In this document: one piece after another, positions 6,330 through 12,559 of the stretch
How positions within the stretch are numbered: position 1 is the stretch's first letter
How the letters are laid out: each line of letters opens with the position of its first letter
NCBI GenBank assembly: GCA_900552305.1
Contig: URZD01000034.1
Coordinates: 1 to 14,244, forward strand
Source of the DNA: an uncultured Eubacteriales bacterium
GTDB lineage: Bacteria > Bacillota > Clostridia > Monoglobales > Monoglobaceae
DNA: 14,244 nucleotides
Direction: 5' to 3'
The notes under the pieces: model-generated
What the model saw: only the letters and a program-made list of their open reading frames with translations
Databases searched by the model: none
Told to the model about the DNA's origin: nothing
Made by a program: the position numbers and the translations under genes

Positions 6330-7490
6330 ATGAAAGTAACAAATATTAAAACATTTACGGTGGATTGCTTTCGCACAAACTGGGTGTTCGTTAAGGTCTA
6401 CACCGATGCGGGCATTGACGGCGTTGGCGAGGCAACGCTTGAATACAAGGAAAAAGCGCTGATAGGCGCGGTGGAGCATATCAAGGACTACCTTGTCGGT
6501 CAAAATCCTCTCGACATTGAAAAGCACCGGCACGCGATTTACCGCGACGCGTACTGGCGCGGCGGCGCTGTGCTTATGTCGGCGCTCTCCGCTGTGGAAA
6601 CGGCGCTGTGGGATATTCTTGGCAAGCACCTTTGCGTTCCTGTTTACCGACTGCTCGGCGGGAAGGTGAACGACAGGGTCAGAATCTATGTCAACGGCTG
6701 GTTTGCGGGTGCAAAAACCCCCAAGGAGTTCGGTGAAAAGGCGAAAGTCGCAGCCGAGCGCGGAGTTACCGCTATGAAGTGGGACCCGTTCGGCAAGAGC
6801 TATCTTGAAATCTCAAACAGGGATTTAAACACCGCGCTGGAATGTATAGGCGAGGTCCGCGCCGCCGTGGGCAGCGAAGTGGACTTGCTCATCGAGGGTC
6901 ACGGCAGATTCAATATTCCGACCGCAATAAAAATCGCAAAGGAGCTTGAACAGTTCAAGCCGATGTTCTTTGAGGAGCCTGTTCCGCCGGACAGCCTTGA
7001 ATCGCTTAAAGAGGTACGCGTCAAGTCGCCGGTTGCGATTGCCGCGGGCGAGCGTCTTTATACGCGCCGGGACTACAGAAAAATGTTCGACCTTGCGGCG
7101 GCGGACTACATTCAGCCGGACGTCTCCCACGCGGGCGGAATCATGGAGCTTAAAATGATAGCTGCTGAGGCGGAAAGCAGGTATATTCCGTTCGCCCCGC
7201 ACAATCCGAGCGGTCCGGTCGCGAACGCGGCAACACTCCAGCTTGCTGCAAGCTGTCCGAATTTTGCCATTCTTGAAATAATGTATTCGGACGTGGACTG
7301 GCGAAAGGAGGTTGCGCACGAACAGCTTGAATACGAGGACGGATACATAAAAATCCCCGACAGACCGGGTCTGGGAATCGAGATTGACGAGGACGAGTGC
7401 GCAAAGCATCCCTACAAACCGCACACGCTCAGGCATTACAGCGGCGCTCTGACCGATATTCGCCCGGCAAAAACAGAATTTTATTTTTAA
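6330..7490 (+). CDS. Enolase-superfamily sugar-acid dehydratase, galactonate dehydratase type
   Basis: This 386-residue enzyme belongs to the mandelate racemase subgroup of the enolase superfamily, whose members remove a proton alpha to a carboxylate and, as dehydratases, lose water to give 2-keto-3-deoxy sugar acids. The capping domain covers about residues 1-125, followed by the TIM barrel. Metal ligands are visible as E189 (LLIEGHGR), E215 (FFEEPV) and E241 (AAGER). H191 and H291 (APHN, with D264 in QPDVSH) are spaced exactly like the two catalytic histidines of E. coli D-galactonate dehydratase, and the length (382 there) agrees. K150 in MKWDP is a further candidate base. The substrate could be galactonate or a related acid; other dehydratases share this layout. 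The ATG at 6330 follows GGAG (6320-6323) by 6 bases; an in-frame upstream ATG at 6282 lacks a ribosome binding site. It is first in an operon with GH16 and SDR genes. Confidence 0.88.
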   Translation: MKVTNIKTFTVDCFRTNWVFVKVYTDAGIDGVGEATLEYKEKALIGAVEHIKDYLVGQNPLDIEKHRHAIYRDAYWRGGAVLMSALSAVETALWDILGKHLCVPVYRLLGGKVNDRVRIYVNGWFAGAKTPKEFGEKAKVAAERGVTAMKWDPFGKSYLEISNRDLNTALECIGEVRAAVGSEVDLLIEGHGRFNIPTAIKIAKELEQFKPMFFEEPVPPDSLESLKEVRVKSPVAIAAGERLYTRRDYRKMFDLAAADYIQPDVSHAGGIMELKMIAAEAESRYIPFAPHNPSGPVANAATLQLAASCPNFAILEIMYSDVDWRKEVAHEQLEYEDGYIKIPDRPGLGIEIDEDECAKHPYKPHTLRHYSGALTDIRPAKTEFYF

Positions 7491-7531
7491 TATTTAAGCA
7501 GTATATAAAAAATCAGAAAGGATTGATTAAA

Positions 7532-8347
7532 ATGAAGAAGTATGAGGTAAAGGGTCATGTACCGAGCTTTCTGCCGGCGGGCAGCGAGTGGAAACTTGTT
7601 TGGAATGATGAATTTGACGGACCGGAGCTTGACACTGCAAAGTGGGATTTCAGGCTGAACTTTTGGGGAAAGCCGTTCGACGCGTACACCGATGAGGGAA
7701 TCGTATTTGACGGAAACAGCAATATTGAGCTGCACAGGGTGCTGAAGGGCGGCAGGTATGTATCGCCGCAGCTGCAAACCGGCAGCAACTCGTTCGACAT
7801 TCCCGGGGGAACACAGGACAATCCGTGGGGACAGACTTATTTTTGGCCGCTCGGCGAGCTGCCCGAGCCTAAGTTTATGCACCGTTTCGGCTATTATGAG
7901 TGCAGATGCAAATTTCAAAAGGAGCCTGAGATAATGTGGAGCGCGTTCTGGACGCAGTCACCGAGCATAGGCGCGGCATACGACCCCAAATGGTGCGGCG
8001 TGGAAAGCGACATAATGGAGCATTTCGGCAAAGGGCGCGCAACCACGGGAAATATTATGGGCGGCTACGGAAAGCAGTTCCGCGAGGACGGCAGAGTCAA
8101 TTACGATTTAAAGCCGACCGATGACGGCTACCACGTTTTCGGTATGCACTGGACGCCCGAAAAATACGTGTTCTACTGTGACGGCGAGGTTGTTTCAACT
8201 GCTGACAAGGACGTATCCCAAGTGCCGCAGTTTATACTGCTTACCACCGAGGTACAGGGCTATCGCTCGAACAGCGTCAAAAAGGTCGAAAAATTTGAGG
8301 ATGACGCATTTATCGTTGATTATGTGCGCGTATTTGACGAAATGTAA
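7532..8347 (+). CDS. GH16 family glycoside hydrolase, apparently cytoplasmic
   Basis: This 271-residue single-domain enzyme has the retaining GH16 beta-jelly-roll signature E-x-D-x-x-E as ESDIME: nucleophile E158, D160 and acid/base E163. The bulged E-x-D-x-x-E form is the type found in agarases, carrageenases and laminarinases rather than lichenases. Further family landmarks are 'WKLVWNDEFDGPELDTAKW' at the N-terminus, 'RFGYYECRCKF' (118-128), 'GYHVFGMHWTPEKYVFYCDG' (199-218) and the closing 'FIVDYVRVF'. There is no signal peptide, membrane segment or carbohydrate-binding module, so it should act inside the cell on an imported oligosaccharide, which is unusual since most GH16 enzymes are secreted. 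AAAGGA (7517-7522) precedes the ATG by 9 bases; the frame extends upstream into the dehydratase gene but without a start signal. Substrate (beta-galactan, agar/porphyran-like or beta-glucan) cannot be fixed from sequence alone. Confidence 0.9.
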   Translation: MKKYEVKGHVPSFLPAGSEWKLVWNDEFDGPELDTAKWDFRLNFWGKPFDAYTDEGIVFDGNSNIELHRVLKGGRYVSPQLQTGSNSFDIPGGTQDNPWGQTYFWPLGELPEPKFMHRFGYYECRCKFQKEPEIMWSAFWTQSPSIGAAYDPKWCGVESDIMEHFGKGRATTGNIMGGYGKQFREDGRVNYDLKPTDDGYHVFGMHWTPEKYVFYCDGEVVSTADKDVSQVPQFILLTTEVQGYRSNSVKKVEKFEDDAFIVDYVRVFDEM

Positions 8348-8368
8348 AATTTGAAAGGAATGACAAAT

Positions 8369-9172
8369 TTGAATAAAGCGGTTTTTGTTACGGGAGGAAC
8401 AGTCGGCAGCGGACTTGCTGTTGCCGAGAGGTTTGCAAAAGAAGGCTATGACGTTGTAATCACAAGCCGAAACGGCGAAAGAGCCGCGCAGGCTGCAGTG
8501 TCTGTCGCGGAAAAGCACGGCGTGCGCGCCTTTGGCTACACGCTTGATATGCGCGATGAGCAGCGGATAAGGGACATTTTTGCGGATATTGATAAAAACG
8601 GACTTTTTGTCGAAACGGTCTGCCTTAACTCGGCGGATATGGGTTTTGGCAGCGACCCCGCAAAGGGAATGCCGATGTTTGAATGTTCGGTAGAGGAATT
8701 TCAGCGGGTGTTCGAGACAAACTTAGTTTGAAATTTTATGATAATCCGTCAGGCAGCGCTCAGAATGAAGGAGCGTCATAGGGGCGCGATTGTCTTTATC
8801 GGCTCAAACACCTCATACCGCGCGATTCCGAACAGGATTGCATACATCGCCTCAAAGGGCGGCATAAACTCAATGTCAAAGGCTCTTGCCGTTGATTTGG
8901 GAGGCTTCGGAATACGCAGCAATGTTGTTCTGCCCGGCACGATAAAAACCGAGCGTTGGGTCAAAATGGGCGACACGCGGATCGTTGACGGCACTCTTAC
9001 GCCTATCGGCGATATTTCGGATTTTGAGGATATAGCCAACGCCGCATGGTACCTCGGCAGTGACGAATCGAAAAACGTGACCGGCTCCGAGCTTATACTG
9101 GACGGCGGAATGTGCTGCCAGCTCTACCCGCAGCTTTTGAACGAACTTAAAAAATCAAGCAAGAATATTTAA
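8369..9172 (+). pseudogene. Short-chain dehydrogenase/reductase interrupted by one in-frame TGA
   Basis: If read through, this is a normal 267-codon classical SDR. The NAD(P) loop TGGTVGSG is at residues 8-15, and the catalytic tetrad is N118 (ETNLV), S146 (FIGSN), Y159 and K163 (YIASK). Codon 121 (8729-8731) is TGA. The frame is unchanged on both sides, and most SDRs carry glycine at this place (N-x-x-G), so a single GGA-to-TGA change explains it. The result is two halves, 8369-8731 and ~8738-9172, separating N118 from the rest of the active site, so neither should be active alone. The 3' half has an ATG at 8738 but no ribosome binding site. TTG 8369 is the best start (AAAGGA 9 bases upstream); ATG 8360 abuts the AAAGGA and TTG 8351 lies before it. 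Last gene of the operon; it may oxidise a sugar or sugar acid. Confidence 0.85.
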
Positions 9173-9180
9173 AACAAAAC

Positions 9181-9240
9181 GACCGCAAAAGGCATTTGCC
9201 AAAGGTAAAGCAACAAGCCTTTTTGCGGTCTGTTTTTTTT
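9181..9240 (+). terminator. Terminator of the dehydratase-GH16-SDR operon
   Basis: GACCGCAAAAGGC (9181-9193) pairs with GCCTTTTTGCGGTC (9217-9230) with one bulged T, followed by TGTTTTTTTT. It begins 9 bases after the SDR stop codon. On the minus strand the stem is followed by GTTTTGTTTT, so it can also end transcripts of the convergent anti-sigma factor gene. Confidence 0.85.
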
Positions 9241-9303
9241 GATTGCAAAACTGTTTTAATTATTACTACTTTTTTCCGCGGATATTACCGCCCAAAACCG
9301 CGG

Positions 9304-10161
9304 CTATTTGCGGATGTCCTTTATAACCTCGTCCGGGATGACGAACTCCGGGCTGCCCTGCGCGCCCGCCGCAACCTCGTACTTGTCAAAGCAGATTACA
9401 AGCTTTCCGTCACTGTTGATATAAAAATTCTGGTTGAGTTTTATGGATTTAAAGCCTTCAAAAAACTCGTTGTCCTCCGTCTGGTACATACCGCCGTTAT
9501 GCTCGTTTTCGTACTTCATCTGTTTCAGCAAATATTCGTTGAGTACGCTCACATAATCCGCGCCGTCCTTAAAAAGTCCTTTCAGCGTGAGCAGCGTGTG
9601 CGTTTTTTTGTCTATGGTGTAAAACGAGTGAACGGTTGACGATGAGCCTGCGACATTGAGTATATACACGTCAAGCGCAAGATATGAATCGTTGTCGGTT
9701 TTGATTATATAGTCGGAGGTTACGCCCATGTGGACGGTTTCGTCTCCGAACTCCTTTTTCAGTTCCTTTACATCGCTTTCGTACGCGGCGATAAGCGCGT
9801 TGGCATTGTCCTTGAACTCACGGTTCAGCCTGTCCTCAAGCTTCTTGTCAAGCAGACCCTCGATTTTCGGAGTTGCTATGCTCGCGTCATAGCCGCCCTC
9901 GCTGTGTTCGTATTTTCCGAAGGTAATAACGCGTACTATATCGGATATTACCGGAATGTCGGAAAGCGCGTAGGCTGTCGCAGGAAAGCTGTTGAGTATC
10001 GCCGCAGTGACAAGCACAAGGCTTGCCGCGGCGGCAGTCATGCTGCCAAGCACGCGTTTTACGCGAAGCGCCGCACTTCTGCGCTTTATAAGCGCAGCTA
10101 TTTTTTCGTTAAACTCTTTATCTGCGCGTATGTCTGTGTAAGATTTTTTCAGATTATTCAT
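9304..10161 (-). CDS. rsiV: RsiV-like membrane anti-sigma factor
   Basis: This 285-residue single-pass membrane protein is the partner of the ECF sigma factor encoded just upstream. The N-terminal ~35 residues are a charged cytoplasmic segment that would hold the sigma factor. One hydrophobic segment spans about 41-63 and is followed by ATAYA-LS, a plausible signal-peptidase site. The extracellular part (about 85-285) looks like the DUF4163/DUF3298 architecture of RsiV, ending in 'PEFVIPDEVIKDIRK', typical of DUF3298. In Bacillus subtilis and Clostridioides difficile, RsiV binds lysozyme, is cut by signal peptidase and then by the site-2 protease RseP/RasP, freeing the sigma factor. The start is ATG 10159-10161: GGAGGAGG (10168-10175) lies 6 bases upstream, whereas the ATG at 10165-10167 touches it. 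The gene overlaps the sigma stop by 8 bases. Lysozyme sensing here is inferred from family membership. Confidence 0.82.
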   Translation of the reverse strand: MNNLKKSYTDIRADKEFNEKIAALIKRRSAALRVKRVLGSMTAAAASLVLVTAAILNSFPATAYALSDIPVISDIVRVITFGKYEHSEGGYDASIATPKIEGLLDKKLEDRLNREFKDNANALIAAYESDVKELKKEFGDETVHMGVTSDYIIKTDNDSYLALDVYILNVAGSSSTVHSFYTIDKKTHTLLTLKGLFKDGADYVSVLNEYLLKQMKYENEHNGGMYQTEDNEFFEGFKSIKLNQNFYINSDGKLVICFDKYEVAAGAQGSPEFVIPDEVIKDIRK

Positions 10162-10645
10162 GACCATCCTCCTCCATATACGTTTTTAGCAGCTTTACCG
10201 CGCGGTAGAAGCGGGTTTTTACGGTGTTTTCGGAAATTCCGAGAACTGCGGCAATCTCGCCGAAGGTCATGTCCTCGCAGACCTTCAGAATTACTATACT
10301 GCGGTAGTCCTCGCCTAAACAGCTTAAAACCTCGTTGGTTGTAAGATTTGTATAGTCGTCCTCGTATGTGTCAAGGGCGTGATGCTCCTCCGCCGTGAAA
10401 TCGGTCAAAACGGTGCGCCGCGAGCGGTGCAGAGCGGTCAGCGCGGTATTTGCGATAATTTTGAAAAACCACGGCTTGATACTGTCGGCATTTTTCAGCC
10501 TGTGAAGGGAGTTCATCGCCTTTAACACGGAATCGTAAACCACATCCTCCGCGTCCTCCTTATTTTTCATATATGTATATGCAAAGCGGTATGCGCTGTC
10601 AAGATTTTCACATATAAATTTATCAAATACGGTCAGTTTTGACAT
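10154..10645 (-). CDS. sigV: ECF-type RNA polymerase sigma factor (SigV-like)
   Basis: This 163-residue sigma factor carries only regions 2 and 4. Region 2 (about 10-75) includes 'KNKEDAEDVVYDSVLKAMNS' and 'IKPWFFKIIANTALT'. Region 4 (about 105-155) contains the helix-turn-helix 'MTFGEIAAVLGISENTVKTR' that reads the -35 element. Length and the coupled RsiV-like gene place it near the SigV (ECF30) group, which in other Firmicutes turns on cell-wall modification genes such as peptidoglycan O-acetylation and teichoic acid D-alanylation under lysozyme attack. None of those target genes is in view. The ATG at 10643-10645 has AGGGAGG 8 bases upstream (10654-10660). Confidence 0.88.
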   Translation of the reverse strand: MSKLTVFDKFICENLDSAYRFAYTYMKNKEDAEDVVYDSVLKAMNSLHRLKNADSIKPWFFKIIANTALTALHRSRRTVLTDFTAEEHHALDTYEDDYTNLTTNEVLSCLGEDYRSIVILKVCEDMTFGEIAAVLGISENTVKTRFYRAVKLLKTYMEEDGHE

Positions 10646-10670
10646 CTCTGTTTCCTCCCTTCATACATAT

Positions 10671-10697
10671 GACCTTTTATGTATTAAAAAAAGTTTT
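10671..10697 (-). promoter_or_regulatory. Possible autoregulatory ECF promoter of the sigma/anti-sigma operon
   Basis: On the minus strand AAAAC followed by a T run (10697-10686) and GGTC (10674-10671) resemble the AAC...CGTC pattern of ECF promoters, including the T-run after AAC seen for SigV-type promoters. The spacing of 18 bases between AAC and GGTC is slightly long and the -10 is imperfect. A TATAAT at 10705-10710 on the same strand lacks a -35 box at the right distance. Confidence 0.25.
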
Positions 10698-10750
10698 AAA
10701 ATCGATTATATTTTTTTAAAAATCGCAAATACTATTTTTGTAATGAAAAG

Positions 10751-10835
10751 CCGCAGTCGTCAAGCCGAAAAAAATCGGGTTCGAGCCGATTTCCGATTTG
10801 ACGGTCGGGTCGGACATTACGGCGGACTGCTGCGG
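10751..10835 (+). other. Nested and mutually exclusive inverted repeats upstream of the DUF1540 gene
   Basis: Three nested complementary pairs are present: CCGCAG/CTGCGG (10751-10756 with 10830-10835), CGTCAA/TTGACG (10758-10763 with 10798-10803) and AAATCGG/CCGATTT (10772-10778 with 10786-10792). CCGATTT is repeated at 10793-10799, so AAATCGG has two alternative partners, and use of the second would break the middle stem. Likewise GCAGTC (10753-10758) can pair with GACTGC (10825-10830). Strand and function are uncertain; the region lies between divergent genes. Confidence 0.45.
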
Positions 10836-10882
10836 ATTCGGTTTAAATTCCGCAAAAGCCGCAAGCTGTGCGTATACCGTCT

Positions 10883-10924
10883 GCCCGCAAAAGGAATACG
10901 TACATTTAAAATATATTTGCGGGC
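10883..10924 (+). other. Inverted repeat directly before the DUF1540 ribosome binding site
   Basis: GCCCGCAA (10883-10890) pairs perfectly with TTGCGGGC (10917-10924), enclosing a 26-base AT-rich loop. The right arm ends about 8 bases before the AAGGA ribosome binding site (10933-10937), a place where folding could affect translation. Confidence 0.45.
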
Positions 10925-10945
10925 GGAAAGGTAAGGAAAAGTATT

Positions 10946-11107
10946 ATGGAAAATTGTAATTGCGGAGTATGCTGTAACGTCCATGAGTGTATGCACCACG
11001 CGGGCGCGGACAAGTGCGAGCTTGGCACAATCGAGGTAACAAACGAAAAGACAGGCGCGGACTCGGTAGCGGTACCTCATTTTTGTAAGAGCTACGAAAA
11101 GAAATAA
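10946..11107 (+). CDS. Small Cys-rich DUF1540 protein
   Basis: This 53-residue peptide was found by reading the sequence directly. It has seven cysteines (C4, C6, C9, C10, C15, C24, C47) and the DUF1540 pattern: closely spaced cysteines in 'CNCGVCCNVHECMHH', then 'DKCELGTIEV' and a terminal 'PHFCKSY'. DUF1540 proteins are short, often found in Clostridia and thought to bind metal through the cysteines; their role is unknown. AAGGA (10933-10937) is 8 bases before the ATG and the gene is followed within 20 bases by a very strong terminator, both supporting a real gene. I found no convincing sigma-A promoter in the 300 bases between the sigma factor gene and this one, which instead hold inverted repeats. 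It is divergent from the sigma factor gene, so it could be a stress-regulon member, but this is speculation. Confidence 0.85.
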   Translation: MENCNCGVCCNVHECMHHAGADKCELGTIEVTNEKTGADSVAVPHFCKSYEKK

Positions 11108-11120
11108 TCTGTTTTAAGAT

Positions 11121-11160
11121 AAAAAGTGCGCGGCGCGTTTATGCGCCGCGCACTTTTTTA
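11121..11160 (+). terminator. Strong bidirectional terminator after the DUF1540 gene
   Basis: A perfect 16-bp stem (AAAAAGTGCGCGGCGC, 11121-11136, with its complement 11143-11158) encloses the loop GTTTAT. The T run at the right arm serves the plus strand, and the mirrored A run serves the minus strand, so it can also stop transcripts arriving from rseP. Confidence 0.92.
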
Positions 11161-11200
11161 TGCAGAAAACTTTTACACTTCCGACCGCGGCGGGATTTTG

Positions 11201-11341
11201 CGGTTTAGTCACACAGGAGCCGAATACGCCCGAAAAGGCATAATTCGGCTTGTCATCCTTGCAAGACTAAACCGAAAAGAATAATCTTAACCCGCCTAAA
11301 AGGGCATAATTCGTCATATTTCGGTTTGTCATCTTTTCAAG
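11201..11341. repeat. Two diverged copies of a structured intergenic repeat element
   Basis: Within the 309-base gap between the DUF1540 and rseP genes, GGCATAATTCG occurs at 11237-11247 and again at 11303-11313. The segments CGGCTTGTCATCCTTGCAAG (11246-11265) and CGGTTTGTCATCTTTTCAAG (11322-11341) match at 16 of 20 positions. The first copy is enclosed by a perfect 10-base inverted repeat CGGTTTAGTC/GACTAAACCG (11201-11210, 11265-11274), inside which AGCCGAAT/ATTCGGCT (11218-11225, 11243-11250) and GCC/GGC form a hairpin. The second copy carries a 10-base insertion. No gene is visible in the gap. Confidence 0.55.
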
Positions 11342-11416
11342 TACGCACGGCAGCCGAACACGATATGCCATGCGATTAAAAAATCATCATCCTTTTAAAC
11401 GCTCACACCGTAAGAC

Positions 11417-12460
11417 TTAATGTCCTATCAGCCGTAAAATATCGTTCCATGTCGCAACTATCATAAGCGCGATAAGCAGCGCCATGCCGATAAAGTGTAC
11501 CATGCCCTCCTTTTCGGGCGGAATCGGCTTGCGGCGCACAGCCTCGACAAGCACAAAGAAAATTCTTCCGCCGTCAAGCGCGGGGAACGGAAGCAGATTC
11601 ATCACTCCGATATTTACGGAAATCAACGCGGCAAGGTAGAGCAGCGCGATAAAGCCGTTCTGCTGATGTGCCGCGGTGTTCATGGTGCTTACAATTCCGA
11701 CGGGTCCCGACACGTCCGCAACCGACGCGCCGCCCGTGAGCAGCATTTTAAGCGATACAAACACCAGCTTTACCGTCCACAGCGTCTGGAAAAACGATTC
11801 GCGCAGAACGCCGAATACACTCATCGGCTTAATCTCCGCGGTAAAGCCGATTAGGTACGCGGCGCTGCCGTCATTTTGCTTTGCCGCGTACGGAGTGAAG
11901 GTCTTTGTCAGTCTTTCCGAGCCGCGTTTTACCGTTATATCACATTCGCTGCCGTCACTTTGCTGCATTATAAAGTCAATGTCGCGTTTGATGTTTACGC
12001 GCTGACCGTCAACACTTATGATTCTGTCGCCCGGCTCCAAAAAATCATAAAGCGGGGAGTAGTCCATGACCTTACCGACCGTAGTTGTCGGTATTCCCAC
12101 GCTTTTGTAATAGAGCGAGACAAAAAGCGTACATATCAGAAAGCCGAGAATGATGTTCATTGTCGCACCCGCGGCAAGAATCACAAATCTTGCGTACCAC
12201 GGCTTTGCGGAAAACGAGCCGCTGTCGTCACTCGCCGCGTCCTCGCCCTCCATGCTGCAAAATCCGCCCATAGGTATGGCGCGGATTGAGTATTTTGTTT
12301 CTCCCCTTTGGCGCGCAAAAAGCTGAGGTCCCATGCCTATGGCAAATTCGTGTACCTTTACGCGGAAAAGCCGCGCGGTCAGAAAGTGACCCAGCTCGTG
12401 TACAAATATGATAAGCGAAAAAACAAGCAATGCAAAAATCAGTGTACCGATCATATTCAT
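11417..12460 (-). CDS. rseP: RseP/RasP site-2 zinc metalloprotease
   Basis: This 347-residue intramembrane protease cuts transmembrane segments of anti-sigma factors, remnant signal peptides and cell-division proteins within the cytoplasmic membrane. The zinc-binding HELGH lies at residues 21-25 in the first membrane helix, and the third ligand, D296, is in 'NLLPFPALDGGR' (288-299). A membrane segment at about 92-115, a single PDZ domain at about 125-190 and C-terminal helices at about 270-290 and 320-338 complete the S2P layout. One PDZ domain is usual in Firmicutes, versus two in E. coli. GGAAG (within 12472-12478) lies about 11 bases before the ATG at 12458-12460. Gene order cdsA-dxr-rseP on this strand is the conserved bacterial arrangement. 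It would be the expected final protease for the RsiV-like anti-sigma factor encoded about 1.3 kb away. Confidence 0.95.
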   Translation of the reverse strand: MNMIGTLIFALLVFSLIIFVHELGHFLTARLFRVKVHEFAIGMGPQLFARQRGETKYSIRAIPMGGFCSMEGEDAASDDSGSFSAKPWYARFVILAAGATMNIILGFLICTLFVSLYYKSVGIPTTTVGKVMDYSPLYDFLEPGDRIISVDGQRVNIKRDIDFIMQQSDGSECDITVKRGSERLTKTFTPYAAKQNDGSAAYLIGFTAEIKPMSVFGVLRESFFQTLWTVKLVFVSLKMLLTGGASVADVSGPVGIVSTMNTAAHQQNGFIALLYLAALISVNIGVMNLLPFPALDGGRIFFVLVEAVRRKPIPPEKEGMVHFIGMALLIALMIVATWNDILRLIGH

Positions 12461-12520
12461 TTTTTATATTACTTCCTTTCGGTTGGTCACGCCCCAAAAC
12501 AGAACTCTGATTTCCGCGGT

Positions 12521-12536
12521 TTCTGCCGCGGCAGAA
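12521..12536. repeat. 16-bp perfect palindrome between dxr and rseP
   Basis: TTCTGCCGCGGCAGAA reads the same on both strands. It lies in the 99-base gap between dxr and rseP. CCGCGG at 12514-12519 can also pair with CCGCGG at 12526-12531, giving a competing hairpin. No T run follows, so it is not a standard terminator; it may be a processing or stability signal or a protein site. Confidence 0.5.
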
Positions 12537-12559
12537 GCTTTGGAGCGCCGACGATTTGC

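Noticed and set aside
8729..8731. TGA as a selenocysteine codon in the SDR
   Set aside because: The expected residue is Gly, not a catalytic Cys, and no convincing bacterial SECIS hairpin is seen directly after the codon.
10772..10792. tRNA T-arm-like sequence GGGTTCGAGCC, possible tRNA
   Set aside because: Stem register does not fit a 5-bp stem with 7-base T loop, and no acceptor stem, anticodon arm or matching flanks were found.
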